Notes under the pieces: generated by a model
The model's input: only the letters and a program-made list of their open reading frames with translations
What the model was told of the DNA's origin: nothing
Databases searched by the model: none
Made by a program: the position numbers and the translations under genes
Assembly (NCBI RefSeq): GCF_023072595.1
Contig: NZ_JALLGK010000001.1
Coordinates: 186,001-250,000 of the forward strand
Length of the DNA stretch: 64,000 nucleotides
Reading direction: 5' to 3'
Origin: Streptomyces sp. XM4193
Lineage (GTDB): Bacteria; Actinomycetota; Actinomycetes; Streptomycetales; Streptomycetaceae
In this document: in pieces, positions 38,364 through 48,440 of the stretch
Position numbering within the stretch: the first letter of the stretch is position 1
How the letters are laid out: each line of letters starts with the position of its first letter

Positions 38364-39494
38364 TCAGCCGCTCAACCTGACAGGCATGATCAGGTACTTG
38401 TAGGTGTCGTCCGCCTCCGCGTCCAGGGCCGGCTTGCCGCCGAGCAGCGCGGGCTTGGTCGAGGTGGTGAACGAGAGCTGGGCGACCGGCGACTCGATGG
38501 CCTTGAGGCCCTCCAGCAGGAAGCCGGGGTTGAAGGCGATCGAGATGTCGTCGCCGTCGAGCTGGGCGTCGACCCGCTCCACAGCCTGTGCGTCGTCGTT
38601 CGAGCCGGCCTCCAGGATCAGCACGCCCTGCTCGAAGCTGAGCCGCACCGGGGTGTTCCGCTCGGCGACCAGGGCCACACGCTTGACGGCCTCCTCGAAG
38701 GGGCCGGTCTCGATCACGGCCACCGAGTTGAACTCGGTGGGGAAGAGCGTGCGGTACTTGGGCAGATCGCCCTCCAGCAGCCGCGTCGTCGTACGGCGGC
38801 CCGCGCCCTCGAAACCGATCAGGCCCTCGCCCGCACCGGAGCCGGAGAGCGCCAGCGAGACGTGGTCGCCGCTGCTGAGCGCCTTCGCGGTCTCCAGCAG
38901 CGTCTTCGCCGGCACCAGGGCCACCGCGGAGGTGTCCGCCGACTCGGGCTTCCACAGGAACTCGCGGACGGCGAACCGGTAGCGGTCGGTGGAGGCCAGG
39001 GTGACGGTGTCGCCCTCGATCTCGATCCGCACACCGGTGAGCACCGGCAGGGTGTCGTCACGGCCGGCGGCGATGGCCACCTGCTGGACGGCTGAGGCGA
39101 AGACCTCGCCCGGCACCGTCCCGGTCGCGGTCGGCATCTCCGGCAGCGAGGGGTACTCCTCGACCGGCAGGGTGTGGAGCGTGAACCGCGACGAGCCGCA
39201 GACGACGGTCACCCGTACACCGTCTGTGGAGATCTCCACCGGACGGTTCGGCAGCGCACGGCAGATGTCGGCGAGCAGCTTGCCGGAGACCAGGACCGTG
39301 CCCTCGTCCTCGATCTCTGCCTCGACCGAAACCCGCGCCGAGACCTCGTAGTCGAAACCGGAGAGGCTCAGCGAGCCCTCCTCCGCCTTGAGCAGCAGTC
39401 CGGCGAGTACCGGGACCGGTGGGCGGGCAGGGAGGCTCTTGGCGGCCCATGCCACCGCCTCCGCCAGGACGTCGCGCTCTACCCGGATCTTCAC
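38364..39494 (-). CDS. dnaN: DNA polymerase III beta sliding clamp
   Basis: 376-aa clamp with three repeated domains. Begins KIRVERDVLAEAVAWAAKSLP and ends DTYKYLIMPVRLSG, the canonical clamp C-terminus. GTG start at 39494 with AGGAGG 9 nt upstream; longer in-frame starts would enter oriC. It forms a ring that tethers DNA polymerase III. Directly flanks oriC on the left. Confidence 0.97.
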   Translation of the reverse strand: MKIRVERDVLAEAVAWAAKSLPARPPVPVLAGLLLKAEEGSLSLSGFDYEVSARVSVEAEIEDEGTVLVSGKLLADICRALPNRPVEISTDGVRVTVVCGSSRFTLHTLPVEEYPSLPEMPTATGTVPGEVFASAVQQVAIAAGRDDTLPVLTGVRIEIEGDTVTLASTDRYRFAVREFLWKPESADTSAVALVPAKTLLETAKALSSGDHVSLALSGSGAGEGLIGFEGAGRRTTTRLLEGDLPKYRTLFPTEFNSVAVIETGPFEEAVKRVALVAERNTPVRLSFEQGVLILEAGSNDDAQAVERVDAQLDGDDISIAFNPGFLLEGLKAIESPVAQLSFTTSTKPALLGGKPALDAEADDTYKYLIMPVRLSG

Positions 39495-39540
39495 CTTCAG
39501 CCGCCTCCTGCTGTTGCTGGTTGCCGGGGACCAGTCTGAC

Positions 39541-40200
39541 GCACACCGCTGACACCTGTTGCTGCTCGGGGTCAAGTCATCGAGGCGCGGGCCGAGCCGG
39601 TCGAACCCAACTTGTGCACAGGACCTGCTTCAAACCGAATTCCGAGCTCTAACTATGTGGTCTCAGTAGTAGGTGCTGTGGAAACGGTGGAGAACTGCCT
39701 TCTCACAGGTCAGAGGCGATTTTTTATCCACGTCGCCTGTGGGCGGACCAGTGGATGAACCAGGGGTTTCTGTGGACGGCCGGAAGTTGTGCACATCCCG
39801 TCCCCAGGAGAGCGGTACTTGCCCACAGCTCCGTCCCCAGGATTACCCCGGTTCTCAACAGATCAATCTCGCGGTTCCGTGTGACGCGCTTCACTCGAAC
39901 CAGTGAGAGGGCGAGTTGGGTTTCCGAACAGTGGACAGAGGTGTGGAGAAGCTGGGGACAACCCACCCCTCCCTGTGGGCGAGCAGTGGACAACCAGCCG
40001 TCGATGCTGACGGGCCCTCAGGTTTCCCCAGGCTGTGGACAAGTTTGCTCCACAAATCCACACCCCTCCGACCTGCGATGACGCTACCTCAACTGCCTTG
40101 TATGTGGACGCAGTCTGGAAAACTGAGTACTCCCCAGGGTGTGGAAGTCCACGCCTGGGGGTTTCTGTGGATGACACCCCCTCTGAGCTGTGGATTCGAA
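39541..40200. other. oriC: Chromosomal origin of replication, oriC
   Basis: The dnaN-dnaA gap with about 17 DnaA-box-like 9-mers (consensus TTGTCCACA). Start positions: 39612, 39677, 39724, 39771, 39787, 39819, 39930, 39942, 39953, 39974, 39985, 40034 (perfect), 40046, 40103, 40140, 40166, 40189. Both orientations occur and spacings are irregular. Two copies of TTGTGCACA (39612, 39787) are near-palindromic. AT-richer patches at 39635-39660 and 39716-39730 could be unwinding elements; none is strongly AT-rich. Long multi-box origins are typical of Streptomyces. Boundaries are mine, drawn at the outermost boxes. Confidence 0.95.
40034..40042 (-). promoter_or_regulatory. Perfect DnaA box within oriC
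   Basis: TGTGGACAA, the only exact consensus 9-mer inside oriC; the other boxes have one to three mismatches. It may be the highest-affinity nucleation site. Confidence 0.8.
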
Positions 40201-40848
40201 CACTTCGGAGACGCCGGACGAGCCCGTCGGCCTTCCCGCTCGCTTGCTGCGGCTGGCGGATATGCGTGGAATGCGATGGTTTGCGAGTTCTGCGAACGGG
40301 CAACACGGCGGCCGCTCACTCCGGTTGGGCGCGCGCGTCGCGCATCGGAACGCCGTCCGGACGCGCCGCCGGAGCCCGTCGCGGAGCGCGGGTGCTGCGG
40401 GGAAGCTGCGTCGGATCCCCGAGTACGAGGAGCCCGAAGAGACGATCAGCGCCGCGGTCCGCGCCCGAGGTCGCGGCCCAAGTCGTCCGGCCCGCGCGGC
40501 GTTTGCCCGGCACAGCCCGACCCGCTCACGTGCACACGGCGGGGAGCAACACAGCGGGAGAAGAAGCCGAGGCAGCAGCACGGACACGGCAAGGCACGGC
40601 ACAAGAACAAGGACCAAGGAGAAGGACACAGTCAAGGCGGAGAGGCGGTGGCTGCCGTCCGGAGCGGGGCACCGGCCGGGGAGCGAACCCGCGGATGAGC
40701 CGGGCGCCGCGGTGTCGTGCGCCGACGGGCGGGCGCGGGCGCGGTCGTGGCGGCGACGGGGCGTTGCGGCTCAACCGCGCCCCGGACGTCCCCAGCTCTC
40801 GGCCGGACAGCGCCGGGCGTACGACCGCAGTCCTCCGGGCCTCCCGGG
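40201..40848. other. Gap between oriC and dnaA 3' end
   Basis: GC-rich DNA without DnaA boxes and without a supported gene; ORFs across it on both strands have random Arg/Ser/Pro composition and no ribosome binding sites. The first 100 bp may belong to the origin flank. Confidence 0.5.
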
Positions 40849-40902
40849 CCTCACCGGCCCTCTGAGCCTCACCGGCCCTCTGAGCCTCACCGGCCCTCTG
40901 AG
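40849..40902. repeat. Three perfect 18-bp tandem repeats downstream of dnaA
   Basis: CCTCACCGGCCCTCTGAG three times head to tail (40849-40866, 40867-40884, 40885-40902), 187 bp past the dnaA stop on its transcription axis. Confidence 0.95.
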
Positions 40903-40927
40903 CCCTCCGAGTTGTGCGTCCACCGGG

Positions 40928-40991
40928 CGTCGCCGACCCGACCGCTCGGGCACGGGCGACTGCTCGGGTAGGGGCGGTCGGGTCGGCGACG
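40928..40991 (-). terminator. Long hairpin, probable dnaA terminator
   Basis: Perfect 18-bp arms CGTCGCCGACCCGACCGC (40928-40945) and complement (40974-40991) with a 28-nt loop, about 100 bp beyond the dnaA stop. Confidence 0.65.
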
Positions 40992-41088
40992 GGCCACCGC
41001 CCGGGCCGCCCGCACCGGCCGGGCCGGCCGGGCCGGCCGGGGGCGCACCGAAGCCGCGGCGGCTCCCGGGTCGCCTGCGGTTCGGGCG

Positions 41089-43245
41089 TCAGCCGTTCTT
41101 GATGCGGTTGGTCAGCTCGGTGACCTGGTTGTAGATGGAGCGCCGCTCCGCCATCAGCGCGCGGATCTTGCGGTCCGCGTGCATCACGGTGGTGTGGTCC
41201 CGGCCGCCGAACTGCCCGCCGATCTTCGGCAGCGAGAGATCGGTCAGCTCCCGGCAGAGGTACATGGCGATCTGGCGGGCCGTCACCAGCACCCGGCTGC
41301 GCGAGGATCCGCAGAGGTCGTCCACGGTCAGGCCGAAGTAGTCGGCGGTGGCGGCCATGATCGCGGGAGCGGTGATCTCCGGAGTCGCGTCCTCACCGCC
41401 GGGGATGAGGTCCTTGAGGACGATCTCGGTGAGCCCGAGGTCCACCGGCTGCCGGTTGAGGTTCGCGAACGCGGTCACCCGGATCAGGGCGCCCTCCAGC
41501 TCGCGGATGTTGCGGGAGATGCGCGAGGCGATGAACTCCAGCACCTCGGGCGGGGCGTTGAGCTGCTCCTGCACCGCCTTCTTGCGCAGAATCGCGATCC
41601 GGGTCTCCAGCTCGGGCGGCTGGACGTCGGTGATCAGGCCCCACTCGAAGCGGTTGCGCAGCCTGTCCTCCAGGGTGATCAGCTGCTTCGGCGGCCGGTC
41701 GCTGGAGAGGACGATCTGCTTGTTCGCGTTGTGCAGGGTGTTGAAGGTGTGGAAGAACTCCTCCTGCGTCGACTCCTTCTGGGCGAGGAACTGGATGTCG
41801 TCGACGAGCAGGATGTCCATGTCGCGGTACCGCTTGCGGAACGCGTCGGCCTTGCCGTCCCGGATCGAGTTGATGAACTCGTTGGTGAACTCCTCCGAGC
41901 TCACGTACCGCACCCGCGTACCGGGGTAGAGGCTGCGGGCGTAGTGGCCGATCGCGTGCAGCAGGTGCGTCTTGCCGAGGCCGGACTCGCCGTAGATGAA
42001 GAGCGGGTTGTACGCCTTGGCGGGTGCCTCGGCGACGGCGACGGCGGCGGCGTGCGCGAACCGGTTGGACGCCCCGATGACGAAGGTGTCGAAGAGGTAC
42101 TTCGGGTTGAGCCGCGCGGTCGGCTCGCCGGGGCCGGTCGCCGGCGCCGGCTGGGCCGCCAGCGGACCGGGTGCACCGCTGGGCGCGGGCAACTGCGGTG
42201 CCTCGTCGAAGCGTTGAGGGGACAGACCGGGGCGGGTGCCGGGGTGTGCGCCCGGGTGCGGGTCGTAGCCGGTGTGGCCGCCCGCGCCTGCGCCACCGGG
42301 CGGGCCCTGCCGCCCGGACCCGGAGGCCCCGCCGCCCTGGTGGCCGGGGCCGGCGCCTGGACGGTCGCCGCCGGGGTGCGAGCGCTGGCCGGGCGGGCGG
42401 GCGTCGTAGCCCTCGTACCCGTCGTAGTTCTCGTAGGTGCTCTCGTAGCCCTCGTACCCGCCGTAGGAACCGTTGTCGTATCCGCCGGGTGCGTGTGTCT
42501 GGGGCGGGTGCCCGTAGCTCTCGCGCGGCTGCCAGGAATCGCCGTCCCGGCGCGGCCACGCCCCGGGCTGGTGCTCGGGCCGGGCCTGCGGCCGCGGGGC
42601 GTGCGGGTAGTCCGGGTAGGCGGCACGCGCGGTGGGCAACTCCCGGTCCTCGTAGGTCTGTTGCTCCTCGTACCCGCCCGGCTCGTAACCGCTCTTCTCA
42701 TAGCCGGGCTGCTCGTAGCCGGGCTGGGAGTCGTAGCGCTGCGGCTGCTCGTAGCCCTGCGGCTCCTCGTAGCGCTGGGGCTCCTCGGGCCGGCGTCCGT
42801 CCTCGGCGCGGCGCGGATCGAAGCCCTGCTGCCGAGACTCGGGGGTGTGCCGGCCCTCTGCGGCGTGACGGGGCTCGGAGGCGTGGCGGCTGTCCGGGGA
42901 GTGCCGCGCCTCGGAGGTGTGCCGCGCTTCCGAGGGGTGCTGCGCGCGCGGTTCGGGAATCGGTGCGGGCGCGGGCAGCGGATCGGTCACGGTGATCGCG
43001 AGCCGGATGGCCTGCTGGCACTCGCGGCTGAGCGCCTCGGTGATCATCGGCGCCAGACGTCCTTCGAGGACCCCCTTGGCGTACTCGTTGGGCACGCCGA
43101 GCAGCGCGGTGCCGGAGACCAGGACCAGGGGCTGGCAGTCGCGCAGCCACCGCTGGTCCTTGGCTTCGACGCCCTGCCCCTCGTCAAGGAGCTGGTCCAG
43201 CACACGCGGCCACACTGCGGCAAGATCGGCAGGCAGTTCAGCCAC
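41089..43245 (-). CDS. dnaA: Chromosomal replication initiator DnaA
   Basis: 718-aa initiator. Domain I about 1-105 ([19 protein letters not shown]). A very long linker (about 105-373) is rich in Gly, Tyr, Pro, Arg and Glu with GYE/YEQ and SEARH-type repeats. The AAA+ core follows: Walker [10 protein letters not shown], Walker [17 protein letters not shown]. Domain IV carries [26 protein letters not shown] for box recognition. GTG 43245 matches the family start; an in-frame GTG at 43278 preceded by GGGAAGAA is an alternative. Streptomyces DnaA linkers are known to be long; this one is at the long end. Confidence 0.97.
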   Translation of the reverse strand: MAELPADLAAVWPRVLDQLLDEGQGVEAKDQRWLRDCQPLVLVSGTALLGVPNEYAKGVLEGRLAPMITEALSRECQQAIRLAITVTDPLPAPAPIPEPRAQHPSEARHTSEARHSPDSRHASEPRHAAEGRHTPESRQQGFDPRRAEDGRRPEEPQRYEEPQGYEQPQRYDSQPGYEQPGYEKSGYEPGGYEEQQTYEDRELPTARAAYPDYPHAPRPQARPEHQPGAWPRRDGDSWQPRESYGHPPQTHAPGGYDNGSYGGYEGYESTYENYDGYEGYDARPPGQRSHPGGDRPGAGPGHQGGGASGSGRQGPPGGAGAGGHTGYDPHPGAHPGTRPGLSPQRFDEAPQLPAPSGAPGPLAAQPAPATGPGEPTARLNPKYLFDTFVIGASNRFAHAAAVAVAEAPAKAYNPLFIYGESGLGKTHLLHAIGHYARSLYPGTRVRYVSSEEFTNEFINSIRDGKADAFRKRYRDMDILLVDDIQFLAQKESTQEEFFHTFNTLHNANKQIVLSSDRPPKQLITLEDRLRNRFEWGLITDVQPPELETRIAILRKKAVQEQLNAPPEVLEFIASRISRNIRELEGALIRVTAFANLNRQPVDLGLTEIVLKDLIPGGEDATPEITAPAIMAATADYFGLTVDDLCGSSRSRVLVTARQIAMYLCRELTDLSLPKIGGQFGGRDHTTVMHADRKIRALMAERRSIYNQVTELTNRIKNG

Positions 43246-43930
43246 GGGGCACGCTTCTCTCAACTCGGGGGAGGACACTTCTTCCCGGAGCCGCTGCGGG
43301 CCTCGCCGGGTCTCGTCGGATTCTTGCTCGGCTGTTCTTGCTCTGGCTGTTCTTGCTCTGGCGTCTGTCGGTGCCGTCGGGTCTCGTCCGGCTTGTCGGA
43401 TCCGTCACGGCTGCTCGGGCCGCGCGCAGCCGTTCCGGCACGACCGGTCGTGGCCTGTGCGACGGACCCGACGGGCGGTCGGTGCTCGACGCACGGTTGG
43501 TCCACGGGGCGGTCGGAAGCAGGGCGAAGTACGTCACGGTAGTGCGCCGGGCAGCGGCGCCTCAAGTTGTTGTCCACAGGGTGTGTGTAAAGGTGCCATG
43601 CCAGGTCACCCCTGTGGGTACGGGGGTGTCGGCGCCTGGCGTACGGTGTAGCCCTACTGCCGGGCCGTCGGACGACGTCGGACAGTCCGGCGGGCGATGG
43701 GTGCGCTCGCGATCACCTGGGCCGGGTTTGACCGGATGGAGTAGCCGCGCGTACCGTATCGAGGTCGAGTTGTCGATGGCTGCTGCCGCCTGCCTCCGAT
43801 GGGCAACGATCCACTGGGATCCGAAGCGGTGCACTCGGGCGTTGCGAGCTACTCGTGGGCGCACGGTGACAGCCAGTCGGCGCCCACATTCCGTCTCATC
43901 CGAGACGCACGTCTTTACTGGAGCCCCCGA
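43246..43930. promoter_or_regulatory. Divergent dnaA-rpmH promoter region
   Basis: 685 bp without a supported gene. It contains the perfect DnaA box at 43570-43578 and must hold the divergent dnaA and rpmH promoters. An AT-richer patch (TGTGTGTAAAGGTG) follows the box. A Ser/Cys/Leu-rich repeat tract (ttcttgctctggc) at 43322-43365 lies in the dnaA leader. Confidence 0.7.
43570..43578 (+). promoter_or_regulatory. Perfect DnaA box upstream of dnaA
   Basis: TTGTCCACA, 325 bp before the dnaA start, consistent with DnaA autorepression of its own promoter. Confidence 0.85.
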
Positions 43931-44068
43931 GTGAGCAAGCGCACCTTCCAGCCGAACAACCGTCGTCGTGCGAAGACCCACGGCTTCCGGCTGCGCATGC
44001 GGACCCGCGCCGGCCGCGCGATCCTCGCGTCGCGCCGTGGCAAGGGTCGCGCCCGCCTGTCGGCCTGA
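43931..44068 (+). CDS. rpmH: 50S ribosomal protein L34
   Basis: 45-aa, [29 protein letters not shown], the full highly basic L34. GTG start; GGAG lies about 8 nt upstream. First gene of the rpmH-rnpA-yidD-yidC-khpB-rsmG run. Confidence 0.97.
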   Translation: MSKRTFQPNNRRRAKTHGFRLRMRTRAGRAILASRRGKGRARLSA

Positions 44069-44091
44069 CAGCCTGACCCGCAGGTCATGAC

Positions 44092-44460
44092 GTGCTGCCT
44101 ACCGAGCACCGGCTGAGGCGGCGCGAGGACTTCGCGGTCGCGGTACGACGAGGGCGCCGAGCCGGACGCCCGTCGCTCGTCGTCCATCTACGCAGCGGTA
44201 GAAACCCGCATGCGCTCGGGGATTCGACTCCTCCCGCGCGTGCGGGTTTCGTCGTCAGCAAGGCCGTGGGGAACGCCGTTGTCCGCAACCGCGTCAAGCG
44301 TCGCCTCCGTCACCTGATACGCGACCGGCTGGCCTCGGTGCCCGCAGGTAGCCTGGTGGTGGTGCGGGCGTTGCCCGGCGCGGGAGAAGCGGACCACAGG
44401 CAACTGGCCCGGGATCTCGACGCTGCGTTGCAGCGGCTGCTTGGAGGGCCACCGTCGTGA
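44092..44460 (+). CDS. rnpA: Ribonuclease P protein component
   Basis: 122-aa. The signature [19 protein letters not shown] (RNR motif) and the N-terminal [20 protein letters not shown] identify the protein subunit that helps RNase P RNA trim tRNA 5' ends. GTG start. Stop overlaps yidD start (GTGA). Confidence 0.95.
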   Translation: MLPTEHRLRRREDFAVAVRRGRRAGRPSLVVHLRSGRNPHALGDSTPPARAGFVVSKAVGNAVVRNRVKRRLRHLIRDRLASVPAGSLVVVRALPGAGEADHRQLARDLDAALQRLLGGPPS

Positions 44461-44744
44461 AGTACCCGCTGCTGGGGTTGATCAAGCTCTACCAGTGGAC
44501 CATCAGCCCGATGCTCGGGCCGGTCTGCCGGTACTACCCATCGTGTTCGCACTACGGGTACCAGTCGATCGACCGGCACGGAGCGGTGAAAGGGACGGCA
44601 CTGACCGCCTGGCGCATCCTGCGCTGCAATCCGTGGTCGCCCGGCGGCGTCGACCACGTTCCTGCCCGGAAGCACCCGGTCTGGCATCAGCGGATTCGCA
44701 ACCGCTGGCAGCATCGGACCCAGTCCAACGCCCAAGGAGCCTGA
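44457..44744 (+). CDS. yidD: Membrane protein insertion efficiency factor YidD
   Basis: 95-aa, amphipathic N-terminus and conserved [19 protein letters not shown] and [11 protein letters not shown] segments with three Cys. Assists YidC at the inner face of the membrane. Coupled to rnpA (GTGA overlap). Confidence 0.95.
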   Translation: MKYPLLGLIKLYQWTISPMLGPVCRYYPSCSHYGYQSIDRHGAVKGTALTAWRILRCNPWSPGGVDHVPARKHPVWHQRIRNRWQHRTQSNAQGA

Positions 44745-44747
44745 TTC

Positions 44748-45797
44748 GTGGACACGATCCTCGGTCCTCTCTATGTCGCAGTTTCCTGGATCATCGTCCA
44801 GTTCCACTCGCTGTTCAGCCTGGTCTTCCACGAGGACAGTGGTTGGGCCTGGGGACTGTCGATCGTGTTCCTGGTCGTCGTCATCCGTATCGCCCTGATC
44901 CCGCTCTTCGTGAAGCAGATCAAGGCGACGCGGAACATGCAGGCGATCCAGCCGAAGATGAAGGCGATCCAGGAGCGCTACAAGAGCGACAAGCAGCGCC
45001 AGTCCGAAGAGATGATGAAGCTGTACAAGGAGACGGGCACCAACCCGCTCTCCAGCTGTCTGCCGATTCTGGCGCAGTCGCCGTTCTTCATCGCGCTCTT
45101 CCAGGTGCTCAACAAGATCGCGCAGGACAAGACGGTTGGTGTTCTCAACTCCGACCAGGTCGACAGCGCTCGCGAGGCGACCGTCTTCGGCGCTCCGATC
45201 GCGACGAAGTTCATGGACTCCGCCAGCAAGATTGCGGAACTCGAAGCCTCGCTGACTCAGGTCCGTGTCGTCACGGTCATCATGATCGTGATGATGTCGC
45301 TGTCGCAGTTCTACACACAGCGGCAGATGATGACGAAGAACGTCGACCTCACGGTCAAGACGCCGTTCATGCAGCAGCAGAAGATCCTGATGTACGTCTT
45401 CCCTGTCATGTTCGCCGTCTTCGGCATCAACTTCCCCGTGGGTGTCCTCGTCTACTGGCTGACCACCAACGTCTGGACGCTCGGCCAGCAGATGTACGTC
45501 CTCAAGCGCAACCCCACCCCTGGCTCGATCGCCTACAAGCAGCGCCAGGAGAAGCTGATCGCCAAGGGCAAGATCAAGGTGGACCCGGCCGAGGTCGAGG
45601 CCAAGGAAGCCGCCGAGCGTGCCCGGGCCACTCGTACGCAGCCCAAGCGCCAGTCGAAGTCGCAGCGTGACTCCACCGTCTCGATGAACAAGCCGGCCGA
45701 GAAGAAGCCCGGTCAGAGCAAGTCGCATCAGGGCAAGGCACAGGGCAAGCGCCCGAACCACGGCAAGAAGAAGCAGTCCGCGAAGAGCAAGAAGTGA
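44748..45797 (+). CDS. yidC: Membrane protein insertase YidC
   Basis: 349-aa Oxa1/YidC/Alb3 insertase of the Gram-positive type. Five TM segments: [36 protein letters not shown] with the positively charged groove Arg, [11 protein letters not shown], and two near [10 protein letters not shown] and [23 protein letters not shown] cytoplasmic, Lys-rich C-terminal tail (about 90 residues) can contact ribosomes. GTG 44748 has AAGGAG 8 nt upstream. Confidence 0.96.
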   Translation: MDTILGPLYVAVSWIIVQFHSLFSLVFHEDSGWAWGLSIVFLVVVIRIALIPLFVKQIKATRNMQAIQPKMKAIQERYKSDKQRQSEEMMKLYKETGTNPLSSCLPILAQSPFFIALFQVLNKIAQDKTVGVLNSDQVDSAREATVFGAPIATKFMDSASKIAELEASLTQVRVVTVIMIVMMSLSQFYTQRQMMTKNVDLTVKTPFMQQQKILMYVFPVMFAVFGINFPVGVLVYWLTTNVWTLGQQMYVLKRNPTPGSIAYKQRQEKLIAKGKIKVDPAEVEAKEAAERARATRTQPKRQSKSQRDSTVSMNKPAEKKPGQSKSHQGKAQGKRPNHGKKKQSAKSKK

Positions 45798-45808
45798 GGA
45801 GTCCATCG

Positions 45809-46312
45809 GTGACCGACACCACCGAGGCCGCTGAGGGCACCGACACCCTGACCCGACTCGAGCAGGAGGGTGAGATCGCGGCTGACTATCTGGAGGGTCT
45901 GCTCGACATCGCAGACCTGGACGGCGACATCGACATGGACGTCGAGGGCGAGCGGGCGCTGGTCTCCATCATCAGCGACGCGCACACCCGCGACCTCCAG
46001 AAGCTCGTCGGGCGCGACGGCGAGGTGCTGGAGGCGCTGCAGGAGCTGACCCGTCTCGCCGTCCACCGCGAGACCGGCGACCGCAGCCGGCTGATGCTGG
46101 ACATCGCCGGCCACCGTGCGCGCAAGCGCGAGGAGCTCACCGAGCTGGGCACCAAGGCGGTCGAAGAGGCGAAGTCCGCGGGCGAGCCCGTCAAGCTCAG
46201 GCCGATGACGCCCTTCGAGCGCAAGGTGGTGCACGACGCCGTCGCGGCCGAGGGCCTGCGGAGCGAGTCCGAGGGCGAGGAGCCGAACCGCTGCGTGGTC
46301 GTCCTTCCGTGA
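45809..46312 (+). CDS. khpB: KhpB/Jag-like RNA-binding protein
   Basis: 167-aa protein with a KH-like segment (ALVSIISDAHTRDLQKLVGRDGEVLEALQELTRLAV) and a C-terminal R3H domain (GHRARKREELTEL to RPMTPFERKVVHDAVA). GTG 45809 is chosen because GAGGAG (45796-45801) is 7 nt upstream; an in-frame GTG at 45794 overlapping the yidC stop has none. Functions as an RNA chaperone in other bacteria; cell role here by family. Confidence 0.9.
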   Translation: MTDTTEAAEGTDTLTRLEQEGEIAADYLEGLLDIADLDGDIDMDVEGERALVSIISDAHTRDLQKLVGRDGEVLEALQELTRLAVHRETGDRSRLMLDIAGHRARKREELTELGTKAVEEAKSAGEPVKLRPMTPFERKVVHDAVAAEGLRSESEGEEPNRCVVVLP

Positions 46313-47052
46313 CGGAGCAGAGCGGAACGCCGCGACTTCAGGAGCTGCCTGCCGCTCCTGAAGTCGCGCGCGAGTTCTTCGGTGAGTCCTTCGGCGAGGC
46401 ACAGCGTTACGGCGAGCTCCTTGCCGAGGCGGGCGTCAAGCGCGGTCTCATCGGACCTCGTGAGGTCCCACGGCTGTGGGAGCGCCATCTGCTCAACTGC
46501 GCGGTGCTCTCCGAAGTGGTGCCGGAAGGCGTCACGGTCTGCGATGTCGGCTCGGGAGCCGGTCTGCCGGGCATCCCGCTGGCGCTGGTGCGACCGGACC
46601 TGCAGATCACCCTGCTGGAGCCGCTGCTGCGTCGTACGACCTTTCTGCGGGAGGTCGTCGAACTGCTGGGCCTGGACCATGTGACGGTCGTGCGCGGCCG
46701 GGCGGAGGAGGTGCTCGGCTCGCTGGAGCCGGTGCATGTCGTCACCGCCCGCGCGGTGGCGCCGCTGGACCGGCTGGCCGGCTGGGGCGTACCGCTGCTG
46801 CGCCCGTACGGCGAGATGCTGGCGATCAAGGGCGACACCGCGGAGGAGGAACTGCTGGGCGCCCGCGCGGCGTTGCAGAAGCTCGGCGTGGTCGAGACCT
46901 CCGTCGTGCAGGTCGGCGACGGCGTGGTGGACCCGCTCTCCACGGTCGTACGAGCCGAGGTGGGCGAGAGCCCCGGGGGCGTCCGGTTCGCCGCGAAGCG
47001 TGCCAAGGCCGCCCGGGTGGGGCGTGCCACCCGTCGACGCCGTACCCGTTGA
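46309..47052 (+). CDS. rsmG: 16S rRNA m7G527 methyltransferase RsmG (GidB)
   Basis: 247-aa AdoMet methyltransferase. LWERHLLNCAVLSEVV, DVGSGAGLPGIPLAL (AdoMet loop) and VTARAVAPLDRL are diagnostic. Loss in streptomycetes gives low-level streptomycin resistance (family knowledge). GTG overlaps khpB stop (GTGA). C-terminus is Arg-rich. Confidence 0.96.
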   Translation: MTEQSGTPRLQELPAAPEVAREFFGESFGEAQRYGELLAEAGVKRGLIGPREVPRLWERHLLNCAVLSEVVPEGVTVCDVGSGAGLPGIPLALVRPDLQITLLEPLLRRTTFLREVVELLGLDHVTVVRGRAEEVLGSLEPVHVVTARAVAPLDRLAGWGVPLLRPYGEMLAIKGDTAEEELLGARAALQKLGVVETSVVQVGDGVVDPLSTVVRAEVGESPGGVRFAAKRAKAARVGRATRRRRTR

Positions 47053-47071
47053 CGGCTTGCTTGCTGTAGTG

Positions 47072-47108
47072 ACCGCCGGCCCGGGGCTTTCTGCCCCGGG
47101 CCGGCGGT
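47072..47108 (+). terminator. Terminator after rsmG
   Basis: Perfect 15-bp arms ACCGCCGGCCCGGGG (47072-47086) and complement (47094-47108), 7-nt loop, then TTCTCTT. Ends the rpmH-rsmG run before parAB. Confidence 0.85.
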
Positions 47109-47227
47109 TCTCTTGCGTCGGAGTCGACGCGCTGGGCCGTACGGTGCGGGGCGTGTGCTCCAAGCAACCGTCATGGCGGTGCGGGGCGGAGTGTCGCTGC
47201 GTACGGTGTGCAGCCCGGGTGCATCGT

Positions 47228-47241
47228 GTTTCACGTGAAAC
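47228..47241. promoter_or_regulatory. parS: parS centromere site 1
   Basis: GTTTCACGTGAAAC, perfect palindrome, between rsmG and parA. Loading site for ParB. Confidence 0.95.
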
Positions 47242-47345
47242 GTCGCTCTCTGCTTCAGGGAATCATCAGTCGTGGTCGTGCGGCTGCCGCTCCACGCGAC
47301 CGTAAGCACAACCAGAGCCCCGCTGTTCCGTCGGCAACGGATAGG

Positions 47346-47354
47346 TTGTCCACA
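47346..47354 (+). promoter_or_regulatory. Perfect DnaA box in parA leader
   Basis: TTGTCCACA, 36 bp upstream of the chosen parA ATG and about 5.6 kb from the dnaA box. Suggests DnaA can act on the parAB leader. Confidence 0.75.
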
Positions 47355-47390
47355 GGTAAGCGGGGCTCTGTGGTTCAGAACCCCGAAGGC

Positions 47391-48440
47391 ATGGCAGGCT
47401 TTGAGACTGTCAACGCGCCTTGCGAGGAGAGTGAACCGTTGCGGTCCGACGCCAACTTTGCGGGACCGATGGCCGAGCCGGTCCCCGGTCCCCGTTCCGA
47501 ACTGGCGGATGTTTCACGTGAAACTCGGGAAACACCGCCTCCGATGGACGACGCCCCCGTCGGTCGTGCCGCGCAGCAGGCTGTCGAGGCGATGACCCGC
47601 GCTGCGGGCGAGGGCCTCCCCAGACCCGAGGAGACGCGGGTCATGGTGGTCGCCAACCAGAAGGGTGGCGTCGGCAAGACCACTTCGACCGTCAACCTGG
47701 CGGCTTCGCTCGCTCTCCACGGCGCGCGCGTGCTGGTCGTCGACCTCGACCCGCAGGGCAACGCCTCGACGGCCCTGGGCATCGACCACCACTCCGATGT
47801 GCCCTCGATCTACGACGTGCTGGTCGACAGCAGGCCGCTGTCCGAAGTGGTCCAGCCGGTCAAGGACGTCGAGGGGCTGTTCTGTGCTCCGGCGACCATC
47901 GATCTGGCGGGCGCCGAGATCGAGTTGGTCTCCCTCGTCGCACGAGAGAGCCGCCTCCAGCGCGCGCTCAGCGCATACGAACAGCCGCTGGACTACGTAC
48001 TGATCGACTGCCCGCCCTCGCTCGGCCTGCTGACGGTCAACGCACTGGTGGCCGGTGCAGAGGTCGTCATCCCGATCCAGTGCGAGTACTACGCGCTGGA
48101 AGGGCTCGGCCAGTTGCTGCGGAACGTCGACCTGGTGAAGGGTCACCTCAACCCGACGCTCCACATCTCGACCATCCTGCTCACCATGTACGACGGCCGG
48201 ACCCGGCTGGCGTCGCAGGTGGCAGAGGAGGTCCGGAGCCACTTCCGCAACGAGGTGCTCCGGACCAACATCCCCCGCTCGGTACGGATCTCCGAGGCAC
48301 CCAGCTACGGCCAGACGGTTCTGACGTACGACCCGGGCTCCAGCGGTGCCCTCTCGTACCTGGAGGCCGCGCGGGAAATCGCTCTGCGGGGAGCTCACCC
48401 GCACCAGGAACAGCACAGCACGGTGGAGGGCAAGCAGTGA
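47391..48440 (+). CDS. parA: Chromosome partitioning ATPase ParA (Soj)
   Basis: 349-aa from the chosen ATG. Walker A KGGVGKTT at residues 91-98, switch [16 protein letters not shown], and [14 protein letters not shown] are typical. The first about 80 residues are an actinobacterial N-terminal extension; VSRET 41-45 is encoded by a parS. Start is uncertain: candidate in-frame starts include GTG 47370, ATG 47391 and ATGs at about 47469 and 47544; ATG 47391 matches my memory of the Streptomyces protein. ParA segregates the ParB-parS complex, notably in sporulating hyphae. Coupled to parB. Confidence 0.93.
   Translation: MAGFETVNAPCEESEPLRSDANFAGPMAEPVPGPRSELADVSRETRETPPPMDDAPVGRAAQQAVEAMTRAAGEGLPRPEETRVMVVANQKGGVGKTTSTVNLAASLALHGARVLVVDLDPQGNASTALGIDHHSDVPSIYDVLVDSRPLSEVVQPVKDVEGLFCAPATIDLAGAEIELVSLVARESRLQRALSAYEQPLDYVLIDCPPSLGLLTVNALVAGAEVVIPIQCEYYALEGLGQLLRNVDLVKGHLNPTLHISTILLTMYDGRTRLASQVAEEVRSHFRNEVLRTNIPRSVRISEAPSYGQTVLTYDPGSSGALSYLEAAREIALRGAHPHQEQHSTVEGKQ
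47511..47524. promoter_or_regulatory. parS: parS site 2, inside parA coding sequence
   Basis: GTTTCACGTGAAAC, perfect, read as codons for Val-Ser-Arg-Glu-Thr in the ParA N-terminal extension. Confidence 0.95.

Noticed and set aside
40190..41134. Open frames on both strands between oriC and dnaA
   Set aside because: Random Arg/Ser/Pro composition, no start context, and they cover repeats and a hairpin.
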